64,000 nucleotides of DNA from Azoarcus sp. PA01. Its GTDB lineage: Bacteria > Pseudomonadota > Gammaproteobacteria > Burkholderiales > Rhodocyclaceae. The position numbers and the translations under genes are program-made. This document shows, one piece after another, positions 26,996 through 36,174 of this stretch. The notes below the pieces were generated by a model. It worked only from the letters and a program-made list of their open reading frames with translations. It ran no database searches and had not been told where the DNA came from. How positions within the stretch are numbered: position 1 is the stretch's first letter; each line of letters opens with the position of its first letter. The stretch spans positions 1,798,001 through 1,862,000 of the forward strand of contig LARU01000002.1 in assembly GCA_001274695.2 (NCBI GenBank), written 5' to 3'.

Positions 26996-27524
26996 ATCTT
27001 TCCGGCATCTGCTGCCTTCGGCCGTGTCGGCCGTGCTGTTCACGCTGATCCTCGCCGTCGCCGCGCTGCAGGCGTTCGCCGCCGACGAAGCCACGCCGCT
27101 CGTGACCGACCCGCAGCTCGAAGAACGCGTCATGGATCTGTCGCACAAGCTGCGCTGCCTGGTGTGCCAGAACCAGTCGATCGCCGAATCGAACGCGCCG
27201 CTCGCGCTCGACCTGCGCAATCAGGTCCGCGAGCAGCTCGCGGCCGGCAAGAGCGAAGAGGCGGTCGTCGATTATCTCGTCGCCCGCTATGGCGATTTCG
27301 TGTTGTATCTGCCGCCGTTCAAGGGCACGACGCTGCTGCTGTGGCTCGGACCGGCGCTGCTGCTCGTCGCCGGGGCGGGCTGGCTCGGATGGCGCCTGCG
27401 CCGCCGCGCCGAGGAGGTCCGCAGCGCGCCGCACTTGACGCCGGCCGACCGTGCCCGCGCCCGCGCCTTGCTCGACGGCACGTCCCCTGGCACGCCCCCT
27501 TCCTCCGAGGAGCCCCGTTCGTGA
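26985..27524 (+). CDS. ccmH: Cytochrome c maturation protein CcmH (CycL type)
   Basis: A 179-residue protein with a signal peptide, a periplasmic three-helix domain bearing the redox motif LRCLVCQNQSIAESN, and a C-terminal helix (TTLLLWLGPALLLVAGAGWL). It recognises and reduces apocytochrome c. The GTG at 26985 overlaps the end of ccmG by 11 bases. The protein corresponds to the N-terminal half of E. coli CcmH; the TPR half is the separate ccmI. Confidence 0.95.
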   Translation: MRARSFRHLLPSAVSAVLFTLILAVAALQAFAADEATPLVTDPQLEERVMDLSHKLRCLVCQNQSIAESNAPLALDLRNQVREQLAAGKSEEAVVDYLVARYGDFVLYLPPFKGTTLLLWLGPALLLVAGAGWLGWRLRRRAEEVRSAPHLTPADRARARALLDGTSPGTPPSSEEPRS

Positions 27525-28795
27525 TTCCCTTCCTGATTCTGGCCACCGTGCTGGTGGCCGGTGCGTTGCTGCTTGTCGTTCCGCCGCTGCTCGGGGGCGG
27601 GAGCCGCGCGCGCGAACAGGCGCACCGGCAGCGCCAGGCCGAAACCGTGCTCGTCGTGCTGCGCGAGCAACTCGCGGAGCTCGAGGCCGAACATGCGGCC
27701 GGCCACATTGCCGAGGCCGACTATCAGCGCTCGCGCGAAGAGCTCGAACAGCGCGCGCTCGAAGAAGGGCGCGCGGCCGAAGGCGGCGCCGATCTGCGGC
27801 CGGCACGCCGCTGGGCGGTCGCGATCGTCGTCGCGCTGCCGGCGCTCGCGGTGCTGTTCTACCTCGTACTGGGTGAACCGCGCGGCCTCGATCCGGCGCA
27901 GATCGCCGCCCAGGAAGAACACCGGATCACGCCCGAGCAGATGTCGGCGCTCGTCGCCCAGCTCGCGCAGCGCCTCGAACGCGAGCCGGATGATGTCGAA
28001 GGGTGGATGATGCTCGGCCGCTCCTACTCGATGACGAACGATCTCGACGGGGCTGCGGCAACGTGGCGCAAGCTCGGCGCGAACATCCCGGACCAGCCGG
28101 ACGTCCTCGCCGACTGGGCCGACCTGCTCGCCGGCGCAGCAGGCGGCAGCTTCGACGGCGACCCCGATCGCCTGATCGGCCGCGCGCTCGAACTCGACCC
28201 GACGCACCTCAAGGCGCTCGCGCTCGCCGGCACGGCAGCGTTCCAGCGCGAGGACTTCGCCGCCGCATCCGCGCACTGGGAGCGCATTCTCGCGAACATG
28301 GACCCCAGCGAAGGGGTTTACGCAGCGGTGGTGTCCAGCATCAACGAGGCGCGCGCGAAGGGGGGCATGCCGTTGCTGGAAGCGGCCGGCCGGGGGGCGG
28401 CGCGCACGGGCGACAGTGCCGGGAATAGATCTGCCGAGGGAGCGGTCGAGGGGGCCGGCGAAGCGCTCAAGGTCAGCGGGCGGATCAGCATCTCGGCCGA
28501 GCTTGCCGCGCAGGTCGAAGCGGACGACACCGTGTTCGTCTTCGCCCGCCCGGTGGAAGGGGGGATGCCGGTCGCGGCGCTGCGTCTGCGCGCCGGCGAT
28601 CTGCCCGCGTCATTCAGCTTCGAAAACGCACCGCGCATGTCGAAGGAACCTCTCCCGGCGCAGTTGAGCATCGGGGCGAGATTGGCGAAGCACGGGGAGG
28701 CGACCGCCCAGGCAGGCGATCTCGAAGGGCAGGCGGTCAACGTCGCGCCCGATGCGGCGAACGTCGAGATCGTCATCGACCGGCTCCGCAACTAG
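27521..28795 (+). CDS. ccmI: Cytochrome c maturation TPR protein CcmI (CycH)
   Basis: A 424-residue apocytochrome c chaperone. Two N-terminal membrane segments (IPFLILATVLVAGALLLVVPP, then AVAIVVALPALAVLFYLVL near residue 103) flank a coiled cytoplasmic loop (LAELEAEHAAGHIAEADYQR). TPR repeats follow (DDVEGWMMLGRSYSMTNDLD and following). The last 100 or so residues form a beta-rich domain (VSGRISISAELAAQVEADD) as in CycH proteins. The GTG at 27521 overlaps the ccmH stop by four bases. It is the last gene of the ccm operon. Confidence 0.93.
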   Translation: MIPFLILATVLVAGALLLVVPPLLGGGSRAREQAHRQRQAETVLVVLREQLAELEAEHAAGHIAEADYQRSREELEQRALEEGRAAEGGADLRPARRWAVAIVVALPALAVLFYLVLGEPRGLDPAQIAAQEEHRITPEQMSALVAQLAQRLEREPDDVEGWMMLGRSYSMTNDLDGAAATWRKLGANIPDQPDVLADWADLLAGAAGGSFDGDPDRLIGRALELDPTHLKALALAGTAAFQREDFAAASAHWERILANMDPSEGVYAAVVSSINEARAKGGMPLLEAAGRGAARTGDSAGNRSAEGAVEGAGEALKVSGRISISAELAAQVEADDTVFVFARPVEGGMPVAALRLRAGDLPASFSFENAPRMSKEPLPAQLSIGARLAKHGEATAQAGDLEGQAVNVAPDAANVEIVIDRLRN

Positions 28796-28796
28796 C

Positions 28797-28846
28797 GCCG
28801 TCCTCCGCACGAGGCGGGCGAACGGCGCCATTTCCGGGAGGACGGC
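28797..28846. terminator. Inverted repeat after the ccm operon
   Basis: Perfect 10-bp arms GCCGTCCTCC and GGAGGACGGC separated by 30 bases, directly after the ccmI stop. It may end the operon or protect the transcript; it lacks a clear U-tract. Confidence 0.4.
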
Positions 28847-28929
28847 GGGCGATTGCCTGCGAGCCGGGCGCGCCGGAGCGCACTTGGCACTCCGCGCGTC
28901 CGCTGCAATGGGACGGCTCAGGGACGAAC

Positions 28930-29274
28930 TCAGGTCCCGGCGCAGCCGCAGCCGCCGCCACCACCGCCACATCCGCCGGCGCTGCGCGGAGCCGGTTCGA
29001 CCGGTGCGGGCTCCTGGGCGTTCAGCTGGACGGTGAAATCGATGACGATATTGCCCGGCTCACGGGCGACGTAATTGATCTTGATCTGCGACCCATAACG
29101 CTGCTGGATCTGGCCGAGCAGCGGCAGCGGGTCATGGTCGTTGACGAAACGCATCGTTTCCCCTTCTTCCAGGGACTCGAGGGCGCCGAAAATGGCCGCA
29201 TGGCGAAAACGCTTGGCGACGCCGCGGGCGTCGAACGGGAATACGGAACGGTCGATGATCGGCAGTTCATTCAT
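28930..29274 (-). CDS. DUF2249-domain protein with Gly/Cys-rich tail
   Basis: A 114-residue soluble protein. DUF2249 features include IDRSVFPFDARGVAKRFRHA near the N-terminus and MRFVNDHDPLPLLGQIQQRY mid-protein. The tail after residue 95 is GGCGGGGGGCGCAGT, with three cysteines in a glycine run that could bind metal. DUF2249 genes occur often near denitrification and NO-related genes, and a possible FNR/DNR-like site lies upstream (29355-29368). Function is unknown. Start at ATG 29274 chosen because the family begins near ELPIIDRS. Confidence 0.85.
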   Translation of the reverse strand: MNELPIIDRSVFPFDARGVAKRFRHAAIFGALESLEEGETMRFVNDHDPLPLLGQIQQRYGSQIKINYVAREPGNIVIDFTVQLNAQEPAPVEPAPRSAGGCGGGGGGCGCAGT

Positions 29275-29354
29275 GGAAGTATCCTCCGGGGTGGGGGTGG
29301 GTGCGGCAAGTGTCCGCTGGTTGGAAATGCTAGGGAGCCGCAAGCGCTGTCGCC

Positions 29355-29368
29355 TTGAGCAAGAACAA
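29355..29368. promoter_or_regulatory. Possible FNR/DNR-type site upstream of the DUF2249 gene
   Basis: TTGAG-CAAG-AACAA resembles the FNR-family box TTGAT-N4-ATCAA with one mismatch in each half; it lies about 80 bases before the leftward DUF2249 start. The DNR-like regulator at 16045-16734 would be the obvious reader. Confidence 0.35.
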
Positions 29369-29392
29369 GAATCGCGTGGCGGCGCCGCGACG

Positions 29393-30931
29393 TCAACGAG
29401 TGTTTGGCGGCGGAACATTGCCGCCGTCGATGAGCAGTTCGAAGCGCTCGTCGATCAGGCGCGGATCATCGAAATGACGGCGCCCGACGAACGCGGTCGC
29501 GTGCCGCCCCCACTGGCGCATCGCCCCTGCGTTGACGATTCCCATCGGCCAGAAGAGGAAGCGCTCGGCGCGTTCGGTGCCGCCGACGAAGCCGTCGGGA
29601 CCGTACAGGCTGCGGCTTTCGCCGTGCTGCAGCGGCAGGCGGCGCAGCACGTCTTCCGCGTGCAGCGCATAACGGGACGACGGCATCGACACCGGAGAAG
29701 GCAGCTCGTGCACGCGCTGCAGGTAATGCGTGCGCGAGGCGATGCGCAGCACGACGCGTTGCGGCTCGGGGTGATGCGGCACGGCCTGCGGCACGAACCG
29801 CCACTCGTCGAGCGAAGCCGGCGCGACGCGCGGTCGCGCTCGCGGTGTCGGGAAGAAAAAATGGTAGCAGCCGCACGGGTGGATGCTGTCGAACAGCAGC
29901 GGTTCGCCGTCGGGCGCAAGGGTCACGCGCCACACGAGGCCGTCGAGATGGCCGGCGAGCAGGTCGAGCGCGCCGCGGGGAGGACGCGCCGGGAACCACG
30001 CCGTATAGACGAGCTGCAGCAGCACGTGCTCGCCGACGCGCGTGTGCGCCGCGCGGTAGAAAACGGCGGGCTGCGACGGATCGATCCTTGCCGGGCCGCG
30101 CGGTGGCCACGCCGGCGTACCGATCAGGTCGTCGTCGCCCGCGACATCGACTTCGAGCACCGGCGCATGGGCATGCGCGAGAACGCGCAGCGCTTCGCCG
30201 TCGACGTACGGCACGCCGAGCGGATTCGCCGCCGCCTCGCGGACCCGTCGCGCCTGTTCGCGTCGCGACGGCGATGCTTCGTCGGGCGGCGCGAAGCGCT
30301 GCAGCCGACCCTGAACGGGCAACGCGGCAAGCGGCAGCGCGAACACTTGCGCGGTGTCGCGCTCGAACATGCGCACGCCGGCGGCGAACGGGATCCGCGT
30401 CAGCGGGTAGAGGCCGGCAATGCGCCGAACGGTGCTGTAGTCGTCCGGCACGACTGCGGCGTCGCGCAGCGCGGCGAGCCGGGCAGGGTCGCCGAGGTCG
30501 GCCGCGAGCAGTTCGTCCCGACACTGCGCGAGCGCCGCGGCGAGGTCGGCGTGCGGCGGGCGAATCGCGGCGGTGAGCGCGTCGCGTGCCGGCGGCGGCA
30601 GGTTCGCGATTTCGGCGGCCCGCGCCGCGGCGTCGAGATGCGCGAGTCGCCCGGCCCAGAAGCGTATCGCCGCGTCCCCGGTCGCTTGCGCGCGGAAGCT
30701 CGCGAGCAGGCGATCGACTCTCAGGTGCGGAAAGCCGCGGATGCGCGCCACCGACGCGTCGCCGACTCCTTCGCGCGTGACAACGTCATCGACGCGGGCG
30801 AAGAGGGCTTCGCAGCGCGCGTGCAGGTCGTCACGCAGGGTCGCGCGCAACGGCGGACCGGCACACGCGGCAAGCAGCATGCTTCCCGCCGCGATCAGCG
30901 CGGCGAGCGTTCGTCTCGTGCCATTCGCCAT
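29393..30931 (-). CDS. Uncharacterised lipoprotein
   Basis: A 512-residue protein with a lipoprotein signal: basic start, hydrophobic stretch and lipobox LAAC ending at Cys23, so probably anchored in the outer membrane or periplasm. No catalytic motif is recognised. Visible features are a Leu/Ala/Arg-rich first third, then a more structured part with LPVQGRLQRFAPP, QLVYTAWFPARPP, LLAGHLDGLVWRVTL and FDSIHPCGCYHFFFPTPRA, where a CGCYH cluster near residue 355 could bind a metal or form a disulfide. The alanine racemase gene lies upstream on the same strand, 25 bases away. I do not recognise the family. Confidence 0.75.
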   Translation of the reverse strand: MANGTRRTLAALIAAGSMLLAACAGPPLRATLRDDLHARCEALFARVDDVVTREGVGDASVARIRGFPHLRVDRLLASFRAQATGDAAIRFWAGRLAHLDAAARAAEIANLPPPARDALTAAIRPPHADLAAALAQCRDELLAADLGDPARLAALRDAAVVPDDYSTVRRIAGLYPLTRIPFAAGVRMFERDTAQVFALPLAALPVQGRLQRFAPPDEASPSRREQARRVREAAANPLGVPYVDGEALRVLAHAHAPVLEVDVAGDDDLIGTPAWPPRGPARIDPSQPAVFYRAAHTRVGEHVLLQLVYTAWFPARPPRGALDLLAGHLDGLVWRVTLAPDGEPLLFDSIHPCGCYHFFFPTPRARPRVAPASLDEWRFVPQAVPHHPEPQRVVLRIASRTHYLQRVHELPSPVSMPSSRYALHAEDVLRRLPLQHGESRSLYGPDGFVGGTERAERFLFWPMGIVNAGAMRQWGRHATAFVGRRHFDDPRLIDERFELLIDGGNVPPPNTR

Positions 30932-30956
30932 GCCGCCCCCGCCTCCGGCAGTCCGC

Positions 30957-32018
30957 TCAGCCGGAATAGTCGAAACGTACCCGCTTGACGTTGCACAGCA
31001 GTTCGTACGAAATCGTCTTCGCGGCCTGCGCGATGCGGTTCACCGGGATGTTCGCACCCCACAGCTCGACGCGGCTGCCGAGGCCGGCGTCGGGCAGATC
31101 GGTGAGGTCGATCGTCAGCAGGTCCATCGACACGCGCCCGATCAGGCGCGTGCGCACGCCGTCGACGGCGACCGGCGTGCCGTTCGGCACGCTGCGCGGA
31201 TAGCCGTCGGCGTAGCCGAGCGCGACGAGGCCGACGCGAGTCGCGCGCTCGGCGTGGAAGCGCGCGCCGTAGCCTAGCGGCGCACCTGCCGGTATTTCGC
31301 GTACCGCGATCACCGCACTGTCGAGCGTCATCACCGGCAGCAGTCCGTTCGGCTCGTCGGGCATCGGATCGGCGCCGTACAACAGGATGCCCGGGCGCGC
31401 CCAGTCGCGGTGCGCCGCGGGCCAGCCGAGAATCGCGCCGGAGTTCGCGAGGCTGCGCGGACCGGGCAGCTCGCGCGTCGCAGTGTCGAAGGCCGCGAGC
31501 TGTTCGCTCGTCGCGACGACTTGCGGCTCGTCGGCGCGCGCGAAGTGCGTCATCAGCGTGATGCCGGCGACCTTGCCGCTGTCCTTGAGACGCTGCCACG
31601 CCGGGCGCAGCTCGTGCGACAGGAAGCCGGCGCGGTTCATGCCGCTGTTCATCTTCAGCCAGACTTCGAGCGGCAGCGCCGGCCGCGCGTGGTCGATGAT
31701 GCGCAGCTGCTCGGCATGATGGACGACGATCCACAGGTCGTGGCGAACCACTTCGTCGAGCTCGGCGGCGGCGAACACGCCTTCGAGCAGCAGGATCGGC
31801 AGGTCGATGCCGGCAGCGCGCAGTTCGAGCGCTTCTTCGAGAAACGCGACCGCGAAGCCGTCCGCGTCCGCGGCGAGCGCGCGTGCGCACTGCACCGCGC
31901 CGTGACCGTATGCGTTCGCCTTGACGACGGCCAGCGCGCGGCCTCCGTGCCGGCCCCGGGCGAGACGGTAGTTGTGGCGCAGGGCGTCGAGATCGATCAG
32001 CGCGCGGGTGGGTCTCAT
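30957..32018 (-). CDS. alr: Alanine racemase
   Basis: PLP enzyme interconverting L- and D-alanine for peptidoglycan. 353 residues, the usual size. The PLP lysine is in ALAVVKANAYGHG near residue 34; the second catalytic residue, Tyr, is in APLGYGARFHAER. KPGILLYG-type motif PGILLYGADPM is also present. Start ATG 32018-32016 immediately precedes the conserved RPTRALIDLDALRHNYR. It faces away from the LTA-synthase-like gene across a 229-bp divergent region containing a TAATAT -10-like hexamer at 32186-32191. Confidence 0.96.
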   Translation of the reverse strand: MRPTRALIDLDALRHNYRLARGRHGGRALAVVKANAYGHGAVQCARALAADADGFAVAFLEEALELRAAGIDLPILLLEGVFAAAELDEVVRHDLWIVVHHAEQLRIIDHARPALPLEVWLKMNSGMNRAGFLSHELRPAWQRLKDSGKVAGITLMTHFARADEPQVVATSEQLAAFDTATRELPGPRSLANSGAILGWPAAHRDWARPGILLYGADPMPDEPNGLLPVMTLDSAVIAVREIPAGAPLGYGARFHAERATRVGLVALGYADGYPRSVPNGTPVAVDGVRTRLIGRVSMDLLTIDLTDLPDAGLGSRVELWGANIPVNRIAQAAKTISYELLCNVKRVRFDYSG

Positions 32019-32247
32019 GCAGTGAAGGCGCGAAGCCTGGTAGGCGACAAGACGCTACTTTGCCACAGCAATACCGCATTCGTCGCTGCGCTGCGGGGTG
32101 GCAGACGCGAGCTTTTCGTCATGCCGATCGCGGCCTCCGAGCCGGCACTTCGACCGTCGGTTCCGTGGCCGCTGCAACATTACGGTAATATTGCGCACCT
32201 TCCGGACCCTGCCTGCGTCCGGAAGCCGGCCTCCGGAGGGCCTGGCC

Positions 32248-33858
32248 ATGCGTCTGCACCCACTCTTGAAGCCCCTCGCCTATCTCGCAGGCTGTCTCCT
32301 CTACGCCGTCCCCAACTGGCTGACCGACGAGTTCGGCTCGGTCAGCATCGACCAGGTGCTCTATCACCTGAATCTCGGCACCGAAGGCCTGCTGTCGAGC
32401 GACCCGGAACTGCTCGTGCGCTTCGTGTGGCGCGGCGTTGCGCTGCCGGTCGCCCTCGCGCTCGTGCTGTGGGCCCTCGACACGTACGTCCGCTACCTGC
32501 GCGCCCATCGCGAAGCCGTGCCGATGCGGGTGATCGGCCCGGCGATCGAGGCGGCGCGCAGGGGCGGCGCGCACCTCGGCGAACTGCTCAGAAGGACGTT
32601 CCGGCGCGCGCTGCCGCACGCGCTGCCGCTGGTCGTGTTCGGGGCGGGGGCGGCGTTCTTCATCGACAGCTTCTCGCTCGCGAGCTACGTGCGCACCTAT
32701 TTCGGCGAGGATTATTTTTCCGGATCCTATGTCGACCCGCGCCACGTCAGCTTGCGCCAGGAGAAGCCGAAAAATCTCGTCCTGATCTACGTCGAAAGCC
32801 TCGAAAACACTTACTCGGACCCGGCGCTGTTCGGGCACGACCTGCTCCACCGTCTCAACGCCTACAAGTCGCGGGCGATCTCGTTCGACGACTATCGCCA
32901 GATGCCCGGCGCCCATTTCACGATCGCGGGAATCGTCGCGACGCAGTGCGGGCTGCCGCTGAAATCGGTCGCGCTGTTCGGCGGCAACACGCAGGGCGAG
33001 CAGATCGACCGGTTCCTGCCGCGGGCGCATTGCCTCGGCGACATCCTCGCTGATGCCGGCTACACGAACGTGTTCCTGAACGGCTCGAGCCTCGTGTTCG
33101 GCGGAGTCGGCAACTTCTTCCGCGATCACCATTACGCGAAAGTGCTCGGCCGCGAAGAGTGGGTCGGCCTCGGCGAAAAACCCGAGACGATGAGCGGCTG
33201 GGGGCTGCACGACGACGACCTGTTCCGCCGCGCGCGCGAGGAACTCGGCGTGCTGATGAAAGCGAAACGGCCGTTCAACCTGACGGTGCTGACGATCGAC
33301 ACCCACCACCCCTACGGGCATCTGTCGTCGCGCTGCGCGCGCGAAGGGCGGAGCGACTTCGACGGGATTGTCGAATGCACCGCCGGCCAGGTTGCCGACT
33401 TCATCGAGCATATCGCCGCGAAGGGCTGGATGGATCGTGTCGCGATCGTCGTGCAGGGCGACCACCTCGCGATGGGCAACACGTCGTACGACAAGCTGGT
33501 CCGCAATCCGCACCGCACGATCTTCAACCTGCTGATCGGCGGCGACGGGAAGCTCGTGAAGAATACCGACCAGGTCACGCATTTCGACATGCTGCCGACG
33601 ATGCTCGACTTCATCGGGCTGCGCGTCGAAGGGCAGCGCGCCGGACTCGGCTACTCGGCGATCGGGCCGGCCGCCGTACCCCGTCCGGCCGATCGCCTCG
33701 CGCGTATGGAAGCGCAGCTGATGAACTACAGCGCGGCCTATCGCGAACTTTGGGAACTCCCTGCGGCGCCCGACGGCACCCCGATGCAGCTTGTCGCGCC
33801 CGATCAGGCGCCGGCATCGCCGCTGGCGGACCGGAGACGGTTGGTGCGCGTGAACTGA
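32248..33858 (+). CDS. Membrane sulfatase / LTA-synthase-family protein
   Basis: A 536-residue inner-membrane protein with three N-terminal hydrophobic segments (including FVWRGVALPVALALVLWALD) and a large periplasmic alkaline-phosphatase-fold domain. The metal-binding start is NLVLIYVESLENTYSD near residue 175; the nucleophile region is GAHFTIAGIVATQCGLPL, with DTHHPYGH and VVQGDHLAMGN further on. In this family such enzymes move phosphoglycerol or phosphoethanolamine groups, as in OpgB-type glucan modification or LTA synthesis; in a Gram-negative cell glycerol-phosphate or phosphoethanolamine transfer to periplasmic glucan or lipid is more likely. The substrate is not resolved. ATG 32248 follows CTCCGGAGGG. 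Confidence 0.82.
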   Translation: MRLHPLLKPLAYLAGCLLYAVPNWLTDEFGSVSIDQVLYHLNLGTEGLLSSDPELLVRFVWRGVALPVALALVLWALDTYVRYLRAHREAVPMRVIGPAIEAARRGGAHLGELLRRTFRRALPHALPLVVFGAGAAFFIDSFSLASYVRTYFGEDYFSGSYVDPRHVSLRQEKPKNLVLIYVESLENTYSDPALFGHDLLHRLNAYKSRAISFDDYRQMPGAHFTIAGIVATQCGLPLKSVALFGGNTQGEQIDRFLPRAHCLGDILADAGYTNVFLNGSSLVFGGVGNFFRDHHYAKVLGREEWVGLGEKPETMSGWGLHDDDLFRRAREELGVLMKAKRPFNLTVLTIDTHHPYGHLSSRCAREGRSDFDGIVECTAGQVADFIEHIAAKGWMDRVAIVVQGDHLAMGNTSYDKLVRNPHRTIFNLLIGGDGKLVKNTDQVTHFDMLPTMLDFIGLRVEGQRAGLGYSAIGPAAVPRPADRLARMEAQLMNYSAAYRELWELPAAPDGTPMQLVAPDQAPASPLADRRRLVRVN

Positions 33859-33988
33859 TTGCGCAGGCGCAAGGCCGCGCGCTCCGCTCGCCTCTCGCTG
33901 CCGACCCAAACCGCTTTATACGCATATAAAACCAAGTTTTTGAGATGCGTAAGCCGGACGTAAGTCTCCGGGACTACTTTTCGTCTGT

Positions 33989-34004
33989 CCGGATGAAAAT
34001 CCGG
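33989..34004 (+). other. GAAA-loop hairpin in the yjcH leader
   Basis: CCGGAT-GAAA-ATCCGG, a perfect 6-bp stem capped by a GNRA-type tetraloop, 27 bases before the yjcH start. An A/T-rich promoter-like stretch (TTTATACGCATATAAA) lies about 65 bases further upstream (33914-33930). The stem may stabilise the transcript or affect ribosome access. Confidence 0.5.
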
Positions 34005-34031
34005 CCTGACTACCGTACGAGTGGAGGAGAC

Positions 34032-34340
34032 ATGCAAAACGACATGGTGGCAAGAGTCATTGCCAATCCGAAGTACCAACGCCTGGTGAAATTGCGCACG
34101 TCATACGGCTGGCTGTTGACGGCGATCATGATGATCGTCTACTACGGCTACATCGCGGTCATTGCGTTCAACAAGGAGCTGTTCGCGCAGCGGCTCGGCG
34201 AAGGCGTCATGACGGTGGGCATTCCGGTGGGTTTCGGGGTGATCGTGTTCACGATCGTCCTCACCGGCATTTACGTGCGGCGCGCGAACTCCGAGTTCGA
34301 CAAGCTGACGCAGGAAATCATCCAGGAGAGCGCCAAATGA
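34032..34340 (+). CDS. yjcH: DUF485 inner-membrane protein YjcH
   Basis: A 102-residue protein with two transmembrane helices ([18 protein letters not shown] and [17 protein letters not shown]) typical of YjcH, the small membrane protein encoded with acetate permease ActP. The start ATG follows GTGGAGGAGAC. It overlaps actP by four bases (ATGA). Its function with ActP is not clear. Confidence 0.93.
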   Translation: MQNDMVARVIANPKYQRLVKLRTSYGWLLTAIMMIVYYGYIAVIAFNKELFAQRLGEGVMTVGIPVGFGVIVFTIVLTGIYVRRANSEFDKLTQEIIQESAK

Positions 34341-36055
34341 GCGGCCGTTTCACGCATCTGGGCGCGGGGCTCGTCCTCGCGCTGCTGTCTGCCGCGGCGC
34401 TCGCCGCAGGCGGCGACCTCGGCCAGGCAGAGAAGCAGGCGACTAACTGGACCGCGATCGCGATGTTCGGCGGCTTCGTCGTCCTCACGCTGTTCATCAC
34501 CAAGTGGGCCGCGGCGAAGACCAAGTCGGCAGCGGACTTCTACACTGCCGGCGGCGGCATCACCGGCTTCCAGAACGGGCTGGCGATCGCCGGCGACTAC
34601 ATGTCGGCGGCGTCGTTCCTCGGGATCTCCGCGGCGGTCATGGCGAACGGCTACGACGGACTGATCTACTCGATCGGCTTCCTCGTCGGCTGGCCGGTGA
34701 TCACTTTCCTGATGGCTGAACGCCTGCGCAACCTCGGCAAATTCACGTTCGCCGACGTTGCCGCGTACCGCTTCAAGCAGACGCCGATCCGCGCATTCGC
34801 CGCGTCGGGAACGCTGGTCGTCGTTGCGTTCTACCTGATCGCGCAGATGGTCGGTGCCGGCCAGCTGATCAAGCTGCTGTTCGGCCTCGAGTACTGGATG
34901 GCGGTCGTCATCGTCGGCGCGTTGATGATGGTGTACGTGCTGTTCGGCGGGATGACCGCGACGACGTGGGTGCAGATCATCAAGGCTGTCCTGCTGCTCG
35001 CCGGCGCGTCGTTCATGGCCTTCATGGTGCTACTGGCCTACGACTTCTCGCCGGAAGCGCTGTTCGCCGCTTCGACGCAGGTCAAGGAGCAACTCGCGCT
35101 GTCGGCGGGCAAGACTCCCGAAGAGGCGAGCATCATCGGCCAGGCGATCATGGGACCGGGTTCGTTCATCAAGGACCCGATCTCCGCGATCTCGTTCGGC
35201 ATGGCGCTGATGTTCGGTACTGCCGGTCTGCCGCACATCCTGATGCGCTTCTTCACCGTGCCGGATGCGAAGCAGGCGCGCAAGTCGGTGTTCTGGGCGA
35301 CGACGTGGATCGGCTACTTCTACGTGCTGACCTTCATCATCGGCTTCGGCGCGATCGTGCTGGTGTCGACGAACCCGAGCTTCCTCGATCCGAACGGCGT
35401 CCTTATCGGCGGCGGCAACATGGCGGCTATCCACCTCGCCAATGCGGTCGGCGGCAACGTCTTCCTCGGCTTCATCTCGGCGGTCGCGTTCGCGACGATC
35501 CTCGCGGTGGTCGCTGGCCTGACGCTGTCGGGCGCTTCGGCAGTGTCGCACGACCTGTACGCCACGGTGTTCAAGAAAGGCAACGCCGATTCGGCGTCGG
35601 AACTGCGCGTGTCACGGATGACGACCGTCGCGCTCGGCGTCATCGCGGTCGTGCTCGGCATCGCGTTCGAGAAGCAGAACATCGCGTTCATGGTGTCCCT
35701 GGCCTTCGCGATCGCGGCCTCGGCCAACTTCCCGGTGCTGTTCATGTCGGTGCTGTGGAAGGACTGCACGACGCGCGGTGCGACGATCGGCGGTTTCCTC
35801 GGCCTGATCACTGCGGTCGCGCTGACGGTCGTGTCGCCGTCGGTGTGGGAAGCGACGCTCGGCAACCCGAAGGGCTCGGCGCTGTTCCCCTACACGTCGC
35901 CGGCGCTGTTCTCGATGGCGGCGGGTTTCATCGGCATCTGGCTGTTCTCGATCCTCGACAACAGCGCGCGGGCGAAGGAAGACCGCGCGGGGTACCTCGC
36001 GCAGAAAGTGCGCTCCGAAACGGGTATCGGCGCTGCCGGCGCCTCCGGCCACTGA
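34337..36055 (+). CDS. actP: Cation/acetate symporter ActP
   Basis: A 572-residue sodium:solute symporter for acetate and other short carboxylates. The first hydrophobic segment ([15 protein letters not shown]) may be a cleaved signal as in E. coli ActP; about 13 helices follow, with the family motifs [38 protein letters not shown] and [20 protein letters not shown]. Length and order match E. coli. A strong terminator follows at 36108-36143. Confidence 0.95.
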   Translation: MSGRFTHLGAGLVLALLSAAALAAGGDLGQAEKQATNWTAIAMFGGFVVLTLFITKWAAAKTKSAADFYTAGGGITGFQNGLAIAGDYMSAASFLGISAAVMANGYDGLIYSIGFLVGWPVITFLMAERLRNLGKFTFADVAAYRFKQTPIRAFAASGTLVVVAFYLIAQMVGAGQLIKLLFGLEYWMAVVIVGALMMVYVLFGGMTATTWVQIIKAVLLLAGASFMAFMVLLAYDFSPEALFAASTQVKEQLALSAGKTPEEASIIGQAIMGPGSFIKDPISAISFGMALMFGTAGLPHILMRFFTVPDAKQARKSVFWATTWIGYFYVLTFIIGFGAIVLVSTNPSFLDPNGVLIGGGNMAAIHLANAVGGNVFLGFISAVAFATILAVVAGLTLSGASAVSHDLYATVFKKGNADSASELRVSRMTTVALGVIAVVLGIAFEKQNIAFMVSLAFAIAASANFPVLFMSVLWKDCTTRGATIGGFLGLITAVALTVVSPSVWEATLGNPKGSALFPYTSPALFSMAAGFIGIWLFSILDNSARAKEDRAGYLAQKVRSETGIGAAGASGH

Positions 36056-36107
36056 GCCGGGTCCGCACAAGCCGCTGCCCGTCGCCGTGACGGGTAGGGG
36101 TGAACGG

Positions 36108-36143
36108 CAAAACGGCGACGACCTTCCGGTCGTCGCCGTTTTG
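36108..36143. terminator. Rho-independent terminator after actP (two-way)
   Basis: Perfect 16-bp stem CAAAACGGCGACGACC / GGTCGTCGCCGTTTTG with loop TTCC, followed by CTTTTG on the plus strand. The A-tract on the other arm makes it usable for the leftward cupin gene too. Confidence 0.95.
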
Positions 36144-36174
36144 CTTTTGCACTGCGCCGTGGCGCAGCGCTTCT

